This document shows, piece by piece, positions 1 to 6,176 of a DNA stretch of 15,322 bases (positions are counted from its first letter, which is position 1; each line of letters opens with the position of its first letter). Both the position numbers and the translations under genes were made by a program. The stretch is from the NCBI GenBank assembly GCA_031376425.1, contig JANMDR010000250.1, positions 1-15,322 of the forward strand. Reading direction: 5' to 3'. The DNA comes from JANMDR01 sp031376425 (GTDB lineage: Bacteria > Pseudomonadota > Gammaproteobacteria > Burkholderiales > Usitatibacteraceae). The notes beneath the pieces are model-generated. The model was not told the DNA's origin, made no database searches, and saw only the letters and a list, made by a program, of their open reading frames with translations.

Positions 1-239
1 AGCAATCTTGATTGAAAGTTCAGTTGTGCAGAGGTCTTAATTATGTGATGGCAACCAGTGCGGCGAATACCGCCTACTTCATCAATGAAGAATTTGTGGA
101 AGTGGGTTATTTCCGCCCTTACTTCACGAAAGATTTAGCGGTGACGGGTGACAACATTCGTAAGCAAATTATCTGTGATACCACCTTGCGCGTGTTGTCT
201 GAACGGGCACAGGGGAAGATTGCGGATTTGACACCTTAA
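1..239 (+). CDS. Major capsid protein, 3' end (DUF5309/SU10-like), apparently frameshifted
   Basis: This is the C-terminal end of the protein that forms the icosahedral head shell. The readable part (about 75 residues from base 12) has the closing pattern I know from the DUF5309/SU10-type major head proteins: a hydrophobic strand (AYFINEEFVEV), then YFRPYFTKDLAVTGD, RKQI, a TLRV strand and a final G-K-I-A-D-L-T. In the same frame there is a TGA at 9-11, so the gene is not open to the window edge. The family usually has a 'D-F-G-x-V/L-K-V' segment here. Bases 1-12 give S-N-L-D in another frame, and one extra T after base 12 would join it to L-K-V-Q-L. A one-base indel or a sequencing error is therefore likely. 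The family call is from memory of the pattern; the start lies left of the window. Confidence 0.6.
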
Positions 240-251
240 TCTCTAACTTTT

Positions 252-303
252 AAGGAGACGCTGGCTACTGTTAATAGCAGTAGCCAGCGCAAAAATACCG
301 ATG
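252..303 (+). promoter_or_regulatory. Leader hairpin between ribosome site and start codon
   Basis: AAGGAG at 252-257 is the only good Shine-Dalgarno sequence before the ATG at 301, but it lies 43 bases upstream. Between them is a perfect 12-bp stem (259-270 paired with 278-289) with a 7-base loop. Folding removes 31 bases and leaves about 12 bases between the ribosome site and the ATG. There is no T-run after the stem on either strand, so it is not an ordinary terminator. A hairpin that brings a distant ribosome site close to the start is known from T4 gene 38; that this one works the same way is inference. Confidence 0.6.
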
Positions 304-621
304 AAGATTACCGCTGATGAACTGCACGGCATGCGCCTATATGACGCTGAAACACACGCAATTACTGAGTATAAAAAAGAAGGTGACGGCCTTATCATCA
401 AAAAAACATTTGATGACACCTTGGCACTAGATACCGCGCAAGAAATGCGAGCCGTAACCGCTGGCGAGAAATGGGGCGACGGCCTAAAGCACGTGGGCTT
501 TTTGCCACAGTGGCAGGTAGAGCGAATGATGCGCGAAGGCACATTGAACAACAAAGCGGCTATTAAGCAACTTTTCCAAGCAGCCCCCGCATTTTGCACA
601 CGTGAAAAGTATCTTAAATAA
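301..621 (+). CDS. Small conserved phage protein between capsid and adaptor genes
   Basis: A 106-residue soluble protein with no signal peptide or membrane segment. Its centre reads H-V-G-F-L-P followed by ERMMREGTLNNKAAIKQLF. I have seen this pattern in small phage proteins encoded just after the capsid gene, which have no firm function. The N-terminal half is strand-rich and charged, and the C-terminal part is helical. It sits between the capsid gene and the head-tail adaptor, so a role in head completion or capsid assembly is possible but unproven. Its TAA shares one base with the next ATG (TAATG), so the two genes are probably translationally coupled. The start is ATG 301; the nearest good ribosome site lies across a hairpin (252-289). 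Confidence 0.75.
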   Translation: MKITADELHGMRLYDAETHAITEYKKEGDGLIIKKTFDDTLALDTAQEMRAVTAGEKWGDGLKHVGFLPQWQVERMMREGTLNNKAAIKQLFQAAPAFCTREKYLK

Positions 622-1226
622 TGGCAATCGCAACCTATTCAGAGCTTAAAACCGCCATCGGCTCATGGCTAAAGCGCACTGATTTAGCGGCGGATATTCC
701 CAACTTTATCGCCTTGGGTGAGCTGCGCATTAATCGCCGCCTACGCATTCGCGGCATGGAAGCGAGCGTAAGCCTGCCCATTACCGCAGGGGGGGCAACC
801 ATCCCTAGCAATATGCTATCGCTTAAATCCATCACCTTAAATGATGCCAACACCACGCCACTTGAACGGGTAACGCCAATCAACTTTTATGCGCGTAATG
901 ACGCAGCAGGAATGCCGCGCGTGTTTGCACAAGTGGGCAATCAATATCTATTTAGCCCTGTGCCAGATGCAACTACCTACGAGGTTAGCTGCAACTATTA
1001 CGCGGCACCCGTAGCGCTATCTGATGTAGCACCTACCAACTGGTTCATGCTCAACGCGCCCGATGTGTTGCTATGGGCAGCATTAGCCGAAGCCGCGCCG
1101 TTTATGCTGGAAGACCCGCGCATTGTAATTTGGGAAAAAAAGCTGGAAGCCGCGCTGCAAGCCCTTGAAGGGGTGGAATGTGTTGAAAGAATGGGCGGCG
1201 CAGTACCTACGGTGCGGAGGGTTTAA
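621..1226 (+). CDS. Head-tail adaptor protein (SU10-type)
   Basis: A 201-residue protein that would sit under the portal and connect the filled head to the short tail. The N terminus (residues 4-50) has the recognised pattern A-T-Y-S-E-L-K-x-A-I-x-x-W-L-x-R-T-D-L, then I-P-x-F-I-x-L-G-E-x-R-I-N-R-x-L-R-I-R-x-M-E. This is typical of SU10-type adaptors: helices carrying 'W-L-x-R' and 'E-x-x-I-N-R' motifs. The middle is strand-rich, and the C terminus has the usual helices (LLWAALAEAAPFMLEDPRI and WEKKLEAAL). The length is normal for the family. It starts one base inside the previous stop (TAATG), with no strong ribosome site of its own. Family recognition is from sequence pattern only. Confidence 0.8.
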   Translation: MAIATYSELKTAIGSWLKRTDLAADIPNFIALGELRINRRLRIRGMEASVSLPITAGGATIPSNMLSLKSITLNDANTTPLERVTPINFYARNDAAGMPRVFAQVGNQYLFSPVPDATTYEVSCNYYAAPVALSDVAPTNWFMLNAPDVLLWAALAEAAPFMLEDPRIVIWEKKLEAALQALEGVECVERMGGAVPTVRRV

Positions 1227-1228
1227 CC

Positions 1229-1714
1229 ATGCCAGTTGAAGCGCTTACCGGAACCGTAACCAGCCTTGACCCCCTGTACCCCACGGGTTCCGAGGGGGTG
1301 AATGAAGGCGACAATCATTTGCGTGCCTTTAAGCAGATTATGAAGAACACACTGCCCAATGCCAGCACACCGATCACAGCAACGGGTACAGAATTAAGCT
1401 ATTCCGTTGGCGTGACGTCTGGCGTGCAAGCGCAGATTAACGCACGCGGATTAATCGCGGGGCAGGTATGGTCAGGCTCGCACACGTTTAGCCAGCCGCT
1501 GATTGTGGCTACTGCGGTGCTATCTACACAGGCGACAACCTTGGGGCAGGTGGCGGCATTGATTGGCTCTAGCCCCGCTGTGGCCATTGTTGCCGGTGCG
1601 CGTCGGGCAATTCGTGGCGATGCCAGCGGTGCGGCGGTAACGGGATTTAAAGCAATCAACCCGCATGTGTTGCGCCGGACAATTCGCCGCGCACAGTACG
1701 CTTTTACACTTTAA
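1229..1714 (+). CDS. Tail fibre / appendage-like protein, short
   Basis: A 161-residue protein with the N-terminal pattern of many phage appendage and fibre proteins: S-L-D-P-L-Y-P-x-G-x-E-G-V-x-E-G-D-N-H-L-R-x-F-K-x-x-M-K-N-T-L-P-N, then 'I-T-A-T-G-T-E-L' (residues 11-58). After it come S-G-V-Q-A-Q-I-N-A-R and W-S-G-S-H-T-F-S-Q-P, the sort of repeat that links fibre modules. The C terminus turns basic (RRTIRRAQYAFTL). It is shorter than a typical receptor-binding fibre, so it may be only the attachment part, with the tip supplied by the next genes. GGAGG at 1216-1220 is well placed for ATG 1229. Its own stop lies inside the next gene's ribosome site. Confidence 0.6.
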   Translation: MPVEALTGTVTSLDPLYPTGSEGVNEGDNHLRAFKQIMKNTLPNASTPITATGTELSYSVGVTSGVQAQINARGLIAGQVWSGSHTFSQPLIVATAVLSTQATTLGQVAALIGSSPAVAIVAGARRAIRGDASGAAVTGFKAINPHVLRRTIRRAQYAFTL

Positions 1715-1726
1715 GGAGTTATTTTA

Positions 1727-2482
1727 ATGGCTTTAGATATTCAGTTCCCCGGCGGTTACGATAACCCCAAAGCGGCATTTGTAGCAGCCACTGGCGTATT
1801 GGGGCGCGTGTTGGTGCCGGAATATCCCGCTACCGCATTAGCCGCACTCACCGCAGCCACGGCAGCAGTAGCAGAGATTGCACGACCGGATGAATCCACG
1901 ATCGAGCAACGCGTATTAACGGGCGGCTGTAGAGTAATCGACGTTACAGCAGTAAGCACAGACAGCACCGCACGTGATCTGCGGCTTTACAGTGGCACCG
2001 TCACAGCAGCGGTGGTGCCCACTTTTTTACCATTGGGTGTATCGAGCATGACCACTTTGGTAATCACCACGCAGAACACTTTTACCCGAACCGGCATGGG
2101 CTCCTTCATCACTGACGGCTGGCAGGTAGGGCAACAGGCCATGCTATGGGGTTCGGCAGTAGCGGCAAACAATGGCGCAATCAGCACCGTAACGGCAGTA
2201 ACAGCAACCGTGCTGACGTTCAGCGGCACCGTATGGACAAACGAGGCGGCAGTGCAAACCGGCGCGGAGATTTACCGCGTGGCACCTAAGTTTGTGGTGA
2301 GCATTGCTATTAACAGCGGCAATACTAGCGCCATTGCCAATACTAAAATATTGAATGCTGGTAATGACAGCGTTAACGATTCTAGCGGCCTATTTTTAGG
2401 CGCGAATGAGGCGCTTATTGGTGCGCTACTGGTGGCGACTAGTGGCAATATTGCGGTATCGGCTACGGTGGGGCGCTTGTAA
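1727..2482 (+). CDS. Unrecognised virion-associated protein
   Basis: A 251-residue protein that I do not recognise. The first 65 residues are Ala-rich and helical (ATALAALTAATAAVAEIARP). The remainder is rich in Thr, Val, Ala and Gly with alternating hydrophobic residues, typical of beta-structured phage tail proteins. There is no signal peptide, membrane segment or catalytic motif that I can see. It is preceded by AAGGAG at 1713-1718, which overlaps the upstream stop. Its TAA shares a base with the next ATG (TAATG). Lying between a fibre-like gene and a glycine-rich tip-like gene, it is probably a tail appendage or decoration protein. That is inferred from position only. Confidence 0.6.
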   Translation: MALDIQFPGGYDNPKAAFVAATGVLGRVLVPEYPATALAALTAATAAVAEIARPDESTIEQRVLTGGCRVIDVTAVSTDSTARDLRLYSGTVTAAVVPTFLPLGVSSMTTLVITTQNTFTRTGMGSFITDGWQVGQQAMLWGSAVAANNGAISTVTAVTATVLTFSGTVWTNEAAVQTGAEIYRVAPKFVVSIAINSGNTSAIANTKILNAGNDSVNDSSGLFLGANEALIGALLVATSGNIAVSATVGRL

Positions 2483-3147
2483 TGGGTGCGTTTAATCCAT
2501 TTGGTAGTGCTGGCGACAATACTGGTAAATTTTACGACCAAGTTGGCACGTATGAGTACGTCGCGCCAAAAAATGGGATATATTTTGTGGTTGCGCAGGG
2601 GCCGGGCACTAATGGGCAACCGGGAGACAGCGGCGGCGCGTTTGCTGGCGGTGCTGGTGGCTCGGCTGGGGGGTTGGCGGAATCCACCATATTTTTGCCA
2701 AAAGGTGCAAAAGTTGCCGTTGTTATTGGGGCGTCAGGTGGGGCTTCTGAGTTTGGAAAATTCCTTGTTTCGGTCGGCGGGGGCGCAGGTATGCCCGCTT
2801 TCGGGGGCACGAATAGCCGTGTTGGCGCATCAGGCGGTGCGGGTGGCGCGGGGTTAGGGAACGTCGGAGTAGATGGCGGGGTAACAGCTTACCGTATCGG
2901 CGCATCTGTATCTGTATCAGGCGGCACAGGCGGCGCATCTGTTGGCAATGGCGGAGGCGGAGGCGGTGGTGGTGGTAGCGCGTGGGGCAGAGGCGGCAAT
3001 GGCGGCGCTGGTGCGGCAGGAACAGGCGGCGCGGGTGCGATAGGAACAGGCTACGGTGTTGGCGGCGGTGGCGGTGGCGGTTCTACTATTACCGGTGGCG
3101 CTGGTGCTCTTGGTACAACCGGTTTTGTCTACGTGCAGCCGCTGTAA
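2482..3147 (+). CDS. Glycine-rich tail-tip / adhesin-like protein
   Basis: A 221-residue protein dominated by glycine. The first 100 residues follow the phage glycine-rich domain layout: a start like 'G-T-Y-E-Y-V-A-P-K-N-G-I-Y-F-V', a Gly/Ala loop, then L-P-K-G-A-K-V-A-V-V-I-G-A-S-G-G-A-S-x-F-G-K-F. This is the common '...V-P-x-G...G-A-G-G-G...I-x-I-G-x-G-G-x-S-x-F-G' theme. From about residue 105 it becomes nearly pure Gly/Ala with a run of nine glycines near residue 157, and it closes with a strand T-T-G-F-V-Y-V-Q-P-L. Long glycine tracts of this kind pack as polyglycine-II helices in the tip adhesins of T4-like phages (gp38 type), where variable loops bind the receptor. Function by analogy: host-surface binding. 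It overlaps both neighbours by one base (TAATG). Confidence 0.65.
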   Translation: MGAFNPFGSAGDNTGKFYDQVGTYEYVAPKNGIYFVVAQGPGTNGQPGDSGGAFAGGAGGSAGGLAESTIFLPKGAKVAVVIGASGGASEFGKFLVSVGGGAGMPAFGGTNSRVGASGGAGGAGLGNVGVDGGVTAYRIGASVSVSGGTGGASVGNGGGGGGGGGSAWGRGGNGGAGAAGTGGAGAIGTGYGVGGGGGGGSTITGGAGALGTTGFVYVQPL

Positions 3148-4673
3148 TGCCAATCGTTGATAACATCGGCCAACTAGGCTTACTAAGCGATTTAGCACCC
3201 GCTGAATTGCCTATTAATGGTCTCAGCAACGGCGCTAACATTCGCTGCAAGGATGGCTACGCTGAACGTATGCTAGGGCAAGCGGCAATCTTTGGCGCAC
3301 CTACTGTTGCGCCCTTATTTTTACAGCCGCTTACCCGCGATACTGCCCGATATTGGGTGTACGCGAGCACGGCTAAAATTTACGTGACGGATGGCGTTAC
3401 CCATACCAACATCACCCGCACAGTGGGCGGCGATTACACGGGTACTATTGCTAACAAATGGACAGGCGGCGCGTTTAACGGTGTGGCAGTGCTTAATAAT
3501 GGCGTGGACATGCCGCAGTTTTGGGGTGGTGTTCCCGCTACACCATGTGCTGCGCTTACTGGCTTTGACACCACTTGGCGAGCTCTATCAATTCGCCCGT
3601 TCAAAAACTTTCTAATTGCCTGTAACCTTACTGAATCCAGTGTAGCGCGACCGCAGCGCATTAGATGGTCAGCCCTAGCTGAAGCTGGTACTTTGCCATC
3701 TTGGACGCCACTACCTAGTAACGAAGCGGGTGACCAAGACTTAACCGAATCTGATGGGGCGGTTGTTGATTCGCTCCAGCTTAACGATATGCACATCGTT
3801 TATAAACAGGATTCCTACTACAGCCTTAATTTTGTTGGCGGCAATGATATTTTCCGCATCACGCGGCTTGAAAACCAGTTCGGCATATTGTCGCAAAACT
3901 GCGCCGCACAGTTTCCTAACGGGCATATTGTGCTGGGCAATGGCGAAGTGTATATACATAATGGCGGTGCAGCACGGCCTATCCTCACGGGGCGCATGCG
4001 TGATTGGCTATTCAATCAGATTGACTCTACTAATTTTAAGGCTTGCTTTGTCACCACCAACCCGAAAAAAAACGAGGCTTGGATTTGCTTTCCAGAAGTG
4101 GGCAAAACCGCATGCAGCAAGGCGCTGGTGTGGAACTGGCAAGCTGACGCCTTCGGGGTTCGTGATTTACCCGATTGTTATCACGGCAATACCGGCCTAA
4201 TTAATTACGTGGTGGGTGATAGCTGGGACGTCAATACAGATCCATGGGACACCGTTACTCGCGCATGGGATTCTAACGCCTACAGTCAGGCAGAATCACG
4301 CTTGCTTTTGGCAGGCGGTTCTATTCACCTCACGGAAATTAACAGCACCTTTAATGGCACTAACTACGCTTCTATTATTGAGCGCACGGGGATAGATTTT
4401 GGTGATCCTGCCAGTGTAAAAACAGCAAAAAGCCTGCAACCTAATTTTGATACCCCAGATGGGCAAGTATTCAAAATTCAACTAGGTGGGCAAATGGTGG
4501 CGAACGGTGCTATTGCGTGGTGCCCTGAAATCACCTATACCAAAGGTGTAGACACCAAAGCATTCTGTTTTGCTACAGGGCGTTTTTTAGCCTATCGCAT
4601 TAAAAAGGAATCAGGCGCGGCGTTTCGGTTAAAGCGCTTGGATATGGACGTCACACTTAGGGGGGGCTACTAA
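3147..4673 (+). CDS. Tail nozzle / hub-like structural protein
   Basis: A 508-residue protein. The start is ATG 3147, sharing a base with the upstream TAA. The frame stays open about 165 bases further left, but that stretch is an Arg/Trp-rich shadow of the glycine-rich gene, so it is not part of this protein. The N terminus (L-S-D-L-A-P-A-E-L-P-I-N-G-L-S-N-G-A-N-I, then R-C-K-D-G-Y-A) is the opening seen in large podovirus tail proteins that build the nozzle or hub below the adaptor. The rest is strand-rich with repeated W/Y-containing units, for example L-V-W-N-W-Q-A-D-A-F-G-V-R-D-L and D-S-W-D-V, suggesting a beta-propeller-like fold as in P22 gp10-type hubs. Placement in the tail is fairly safe; the exact ring it forms is inferred. 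Confidence 0.65.
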   Translation: MPIVDNIGQLGLLSDLAPAELPINGLSNGANIRCKDGYAERMLGQAAIFGAPTVAPLFLQPLTRDTARYWVYASTAKIYVTDGVTHTNITRTVGGDYTGTIANKWTGGAFNGVAVLNNGVDMPQFWGGVPATPCAALTGFDTTWRALSIRPFKNFLIACNLTESSVARPQRIRWSALAEAGTLPSWTPLPSNEAGDQDLTESDGAVVDSLQLNDMHIVYKQDSYYSLNFVGGNDIFRITRLENQFGILSQNCAAQFPNGHIVLGNGEVYIHNGGAARPILTGRMRDWLFNQIDSTNFKACFVTTNPKKNEAWICFPEVGKTACSKALVWNWQADAFGVRDLPDCYHGNTGLINYVVGDSWDVNTDPWDTVTRAWDSNAYSQAESRLLLAGGSIHLTEINSTFNGTNYASIIERTGIDFGDPASVKTAKSLQPNFDTPDGQVFKIQLGGQMVANGAIAWCPEITYTKGVDTKAFCFATGRFLAYRIKKESGAAFRLKRLDMDVTLRGGY

Positions 4674-4927
4674 TGAGTTACCGACCAGCGCCGGCTTTGC
4701 CATTTGATGCCGCACAGGCTAGCCACTTAAATAGTGAGGCGGAAAAAGTAGCGCGGGCGTTTGTAGACCCTACTGATTTTATGGCCTTGAAGGTGCAATA
4801 CAAAGCGCCAGATAAGCCCCGCGCCGGATGGCTAGTGTATGCAGACGGTTCCACGTGGAACCCCACAGGGGGGGGCGAAGGTTTGCATCGTTATAGCTTG
4901 GCGGGAACATGGGTACGAGTGGGATGA
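4673..4927 (+). CDS. Small conserved tail-module protein
   Basis: An 84-residue protein without a signal peptide or membrane helix. It contains a short helix (HLNSEAEKVARAFVD) followed by a compact strand-turn stretch with aromatic residues (GWLVYADGSTWNPTGGGEGLHRYSLAGTWVRVG). This looks like a small carbohydrate- or fibre-contacting beta domain, but I do not recognise the family. It starts inside the preceding stop (TAATG) and ends in an ATGA overlap with the next gene, so it belongs to the same translationally coupled tail block. It contains a run of eight G bases at 4868-4875. Confidence 0.6.
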   Translation: MSYRPAPALPFDAAQASHLNSEAEKVARAFVDPTDFMALKVQYKAPDKPRAGWLVYADGSTWNPTGGGEGLHRYSLAGTWVRVG

Positions 4928-5370
4928 GCCAGGACAAGATCAAGGTAGACATAATTTTAACAGCAGACGTTGAAAAATACTGGCCGCTAATGCAGCCGTA
5001 TTTTGAGAAAGCTGTAGCGCGTGGCGATGGCTCAATCACTATTCAGTCAACACGTGATGGGCTTAATGCGGGGACGGAGTACGCGGTTATCGCTTATGAA
5101 GATGATCGTCCGATTGGCGCTGGCACTTTAATGAACGCGGTAGCGGGGGATGGTACCAAGATTTTACTAATAGGCTTGCTAGGTTCAGCGCGTGGTGAGT
5201 TTTACAAGTGGATTGGCCTATTTAGCGTGGTAGCGCATCAGGTAGCGGCGTGGTTAGGCTCTGATGCTATCGAAACAACGGGGCGCAAGGGCTGGATTAA
5301 AGCGCTTAAAGAATTTAAAACTGAAGAAAATGGAGTGTTACGAAAATGGGTGACAAAACAAAAAACGTGA
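4924..5370 (+). CDS. GNAT-like internal virion protein
   Basis: A 148-residue protein with an acetyltransferase-like (GNAT) layout. An N-terminal helix (VEKYWPLMQPYFEKAVAR) is followed by a central strand pair (YAVIAYEDDRPIGAGTLMNAV, residues 53-73). The C terminus has a helix and G-R-K-G-W (residues 120-124), close to the 'G-R-x-G-W' seen near the end of phage GNAT-like proteins. The acetyl-CoA loop (R/Q-x-x-G-x-G/A) is not clear, so it may be a structural rather than catalytic GNAT. T7 gp13 (internal virion protein A) is a precedent for a small phage protein of this kind. I chose ATG 4924 because of its ATGA overlap with the upstream stop; ATG 4909, five codons earlier, is possible. Confidence 0.55.
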   Translation: MSQDKIKVDIILTADVEKYWPLMQPYFEKAVARGDGSITIQSTRDGLNAGTEYAVIAYEDDRPIGAGTLMNAVAGDGTKILLIGLLGSARGEFYKWIGLFSVVAHQVAAWLGSDAIETTGRKGWIKALKEFKTEENGVLRKWVTKQKT

Positions 5371-6173
5371 AGTCGGAGTCTAAGCAGGAATTAGACCCCG
5401 CAGCCAAAGCAGCCATGCAAAAAGCACTGGCTGCAGCGGACGGCATTTATTCATCGCGTGACCCTTCTGGTATGTCGCCAGAAATGAAGGCGGCGATGCA
5501 GGATTCTACCAACTACTACAAGTCCGACGCATTCCGACAGCCTAATCAAAACATGGTCAACATTGGGCAAGGCTTGCTTAATGGCGGCATGGCGTCCAAC
5601 CCGTTCAACAATGGGCGGGAACTTGGCGACGGTAGCGGCATGGCTCAGATTTTAGCGTTAATGAGCAAGCGCCAACCGCGACCGGAAGGCGGCAGTGGTG
5701 GTGGCTATGGCGGTGGGCAAGGAATGCAGGGTGGCGGACAAGGAATGCGCCCACGGATGCAAGGTATGGGCATGGGTGGAGGACGTCCACAACAACAGAG
5801 CGGCGGATTGCCTGAAGGTTATAGCCCAATGCCGCCTAGCATGATGGCACAGGGGCAACCGCAAGGGCAACAAGCGCAATGGAGTCCTAATCAATCGCTA
5901 GGGACAATGAGTGTACAAGATCAAATGAAAATGGAAGCCGACCTTTTTCAAAAGTGGCAAAAACAAAACGGGCAAGGCGGCGGGCAACCCCAAGGCAACC
6001 CCCAAGGTGGCGGCTATGGCCTACTACCGCAAACCGCAGTTGCACAGCCATCGCAACCAGCACCGCCTCAAGCGCAACCACAGGCACAGCCTGACCCGTT
6101 CGAGGAATGGCAGAAAAACCAACAGCGCTACCATAGCATGCTGCAAAACCAAAACAACTACAGCGGAGGCTAG
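5346..6173 (+). CDS. Gly/Gln-rich internal or ejection-type protein
   Basis: A 275-residue protein. Residues 1-110 are helical and fairly ordinary (DPAAKAAMQKALAAADGIY, then NMVNIGQGLLNGG). This resembles the start of phage proteins placed before large Gln-rich internal proteins. Residues 110-275 are low complexity, rich in Gly, Gln, Pro and Met (repeats such as GGGQGM and QAQPQAQP), and probably disordered. There is no signal peptide or membrane segment. The ATG lies 25 bases inside the upstream gene, with GGAG just ahead at about 5331-5334. GGAGG at its own 3' end (6165-6169) serves the next gene. An ejection or internal virion role is inferred from composition and position. Confidence 0.6.
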   Translation: MGDKTKNVKSESKQELDPAAKAAMQKALAAADGIYSSRDPSGMSPEMKAAMQDSTNYYKSDAFRQPNQNMVNIGQGLLNGGMASNPFNNGRELGDGSGMAQILALMSKRQPRPEGGSGGGYGGGQGMQGGGQGMRPRMQGMGMGGGRPQQQSGGLPEGYSPMPPSMMAQGQPQGQQAQWSPNQSLGTMSVQDQMKMEADLFQKWQKQNGQGGGQPQGNPQGGGYGLLPQTAVAQPSQPAPPQAQPQAQPDPFEEWQKNQQRYHSMLQNQNNYSGG

Positions 6174-6176
6174 ATC

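Noticed and set aside
259..300. Intrinsic terminator after the capsid gene
   Set aside because: The stem is perfect, but no T-run follows it on either strand, and the ribosome site lies before the stem rather than after it.
243..599. A 118-codon minus-strand frame opposite the post-capsid gene
   Set aside because: It lies opposite a gene with a conserved pattern and tight coupling to its neighbours. The product is Ser/Cys-rich without recognisable features.
2982..3146. Upstream extension of the nozzle-like protein
   Set aside because: The extra 55 residues are an Arg/Trp-rich out-of-frame reading of the Gly-rich codons. ATG 3147 with TAATG coupling is the natural start.
4868..4909. Programmed frameshift at the run of eight G, joining the 84-aa protein to the GNAT-like protein
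   Set aside because: A minus-one shift would be needed to reach the frame of the next gene, and that frame meets TAG at 4894 before the gene begins.
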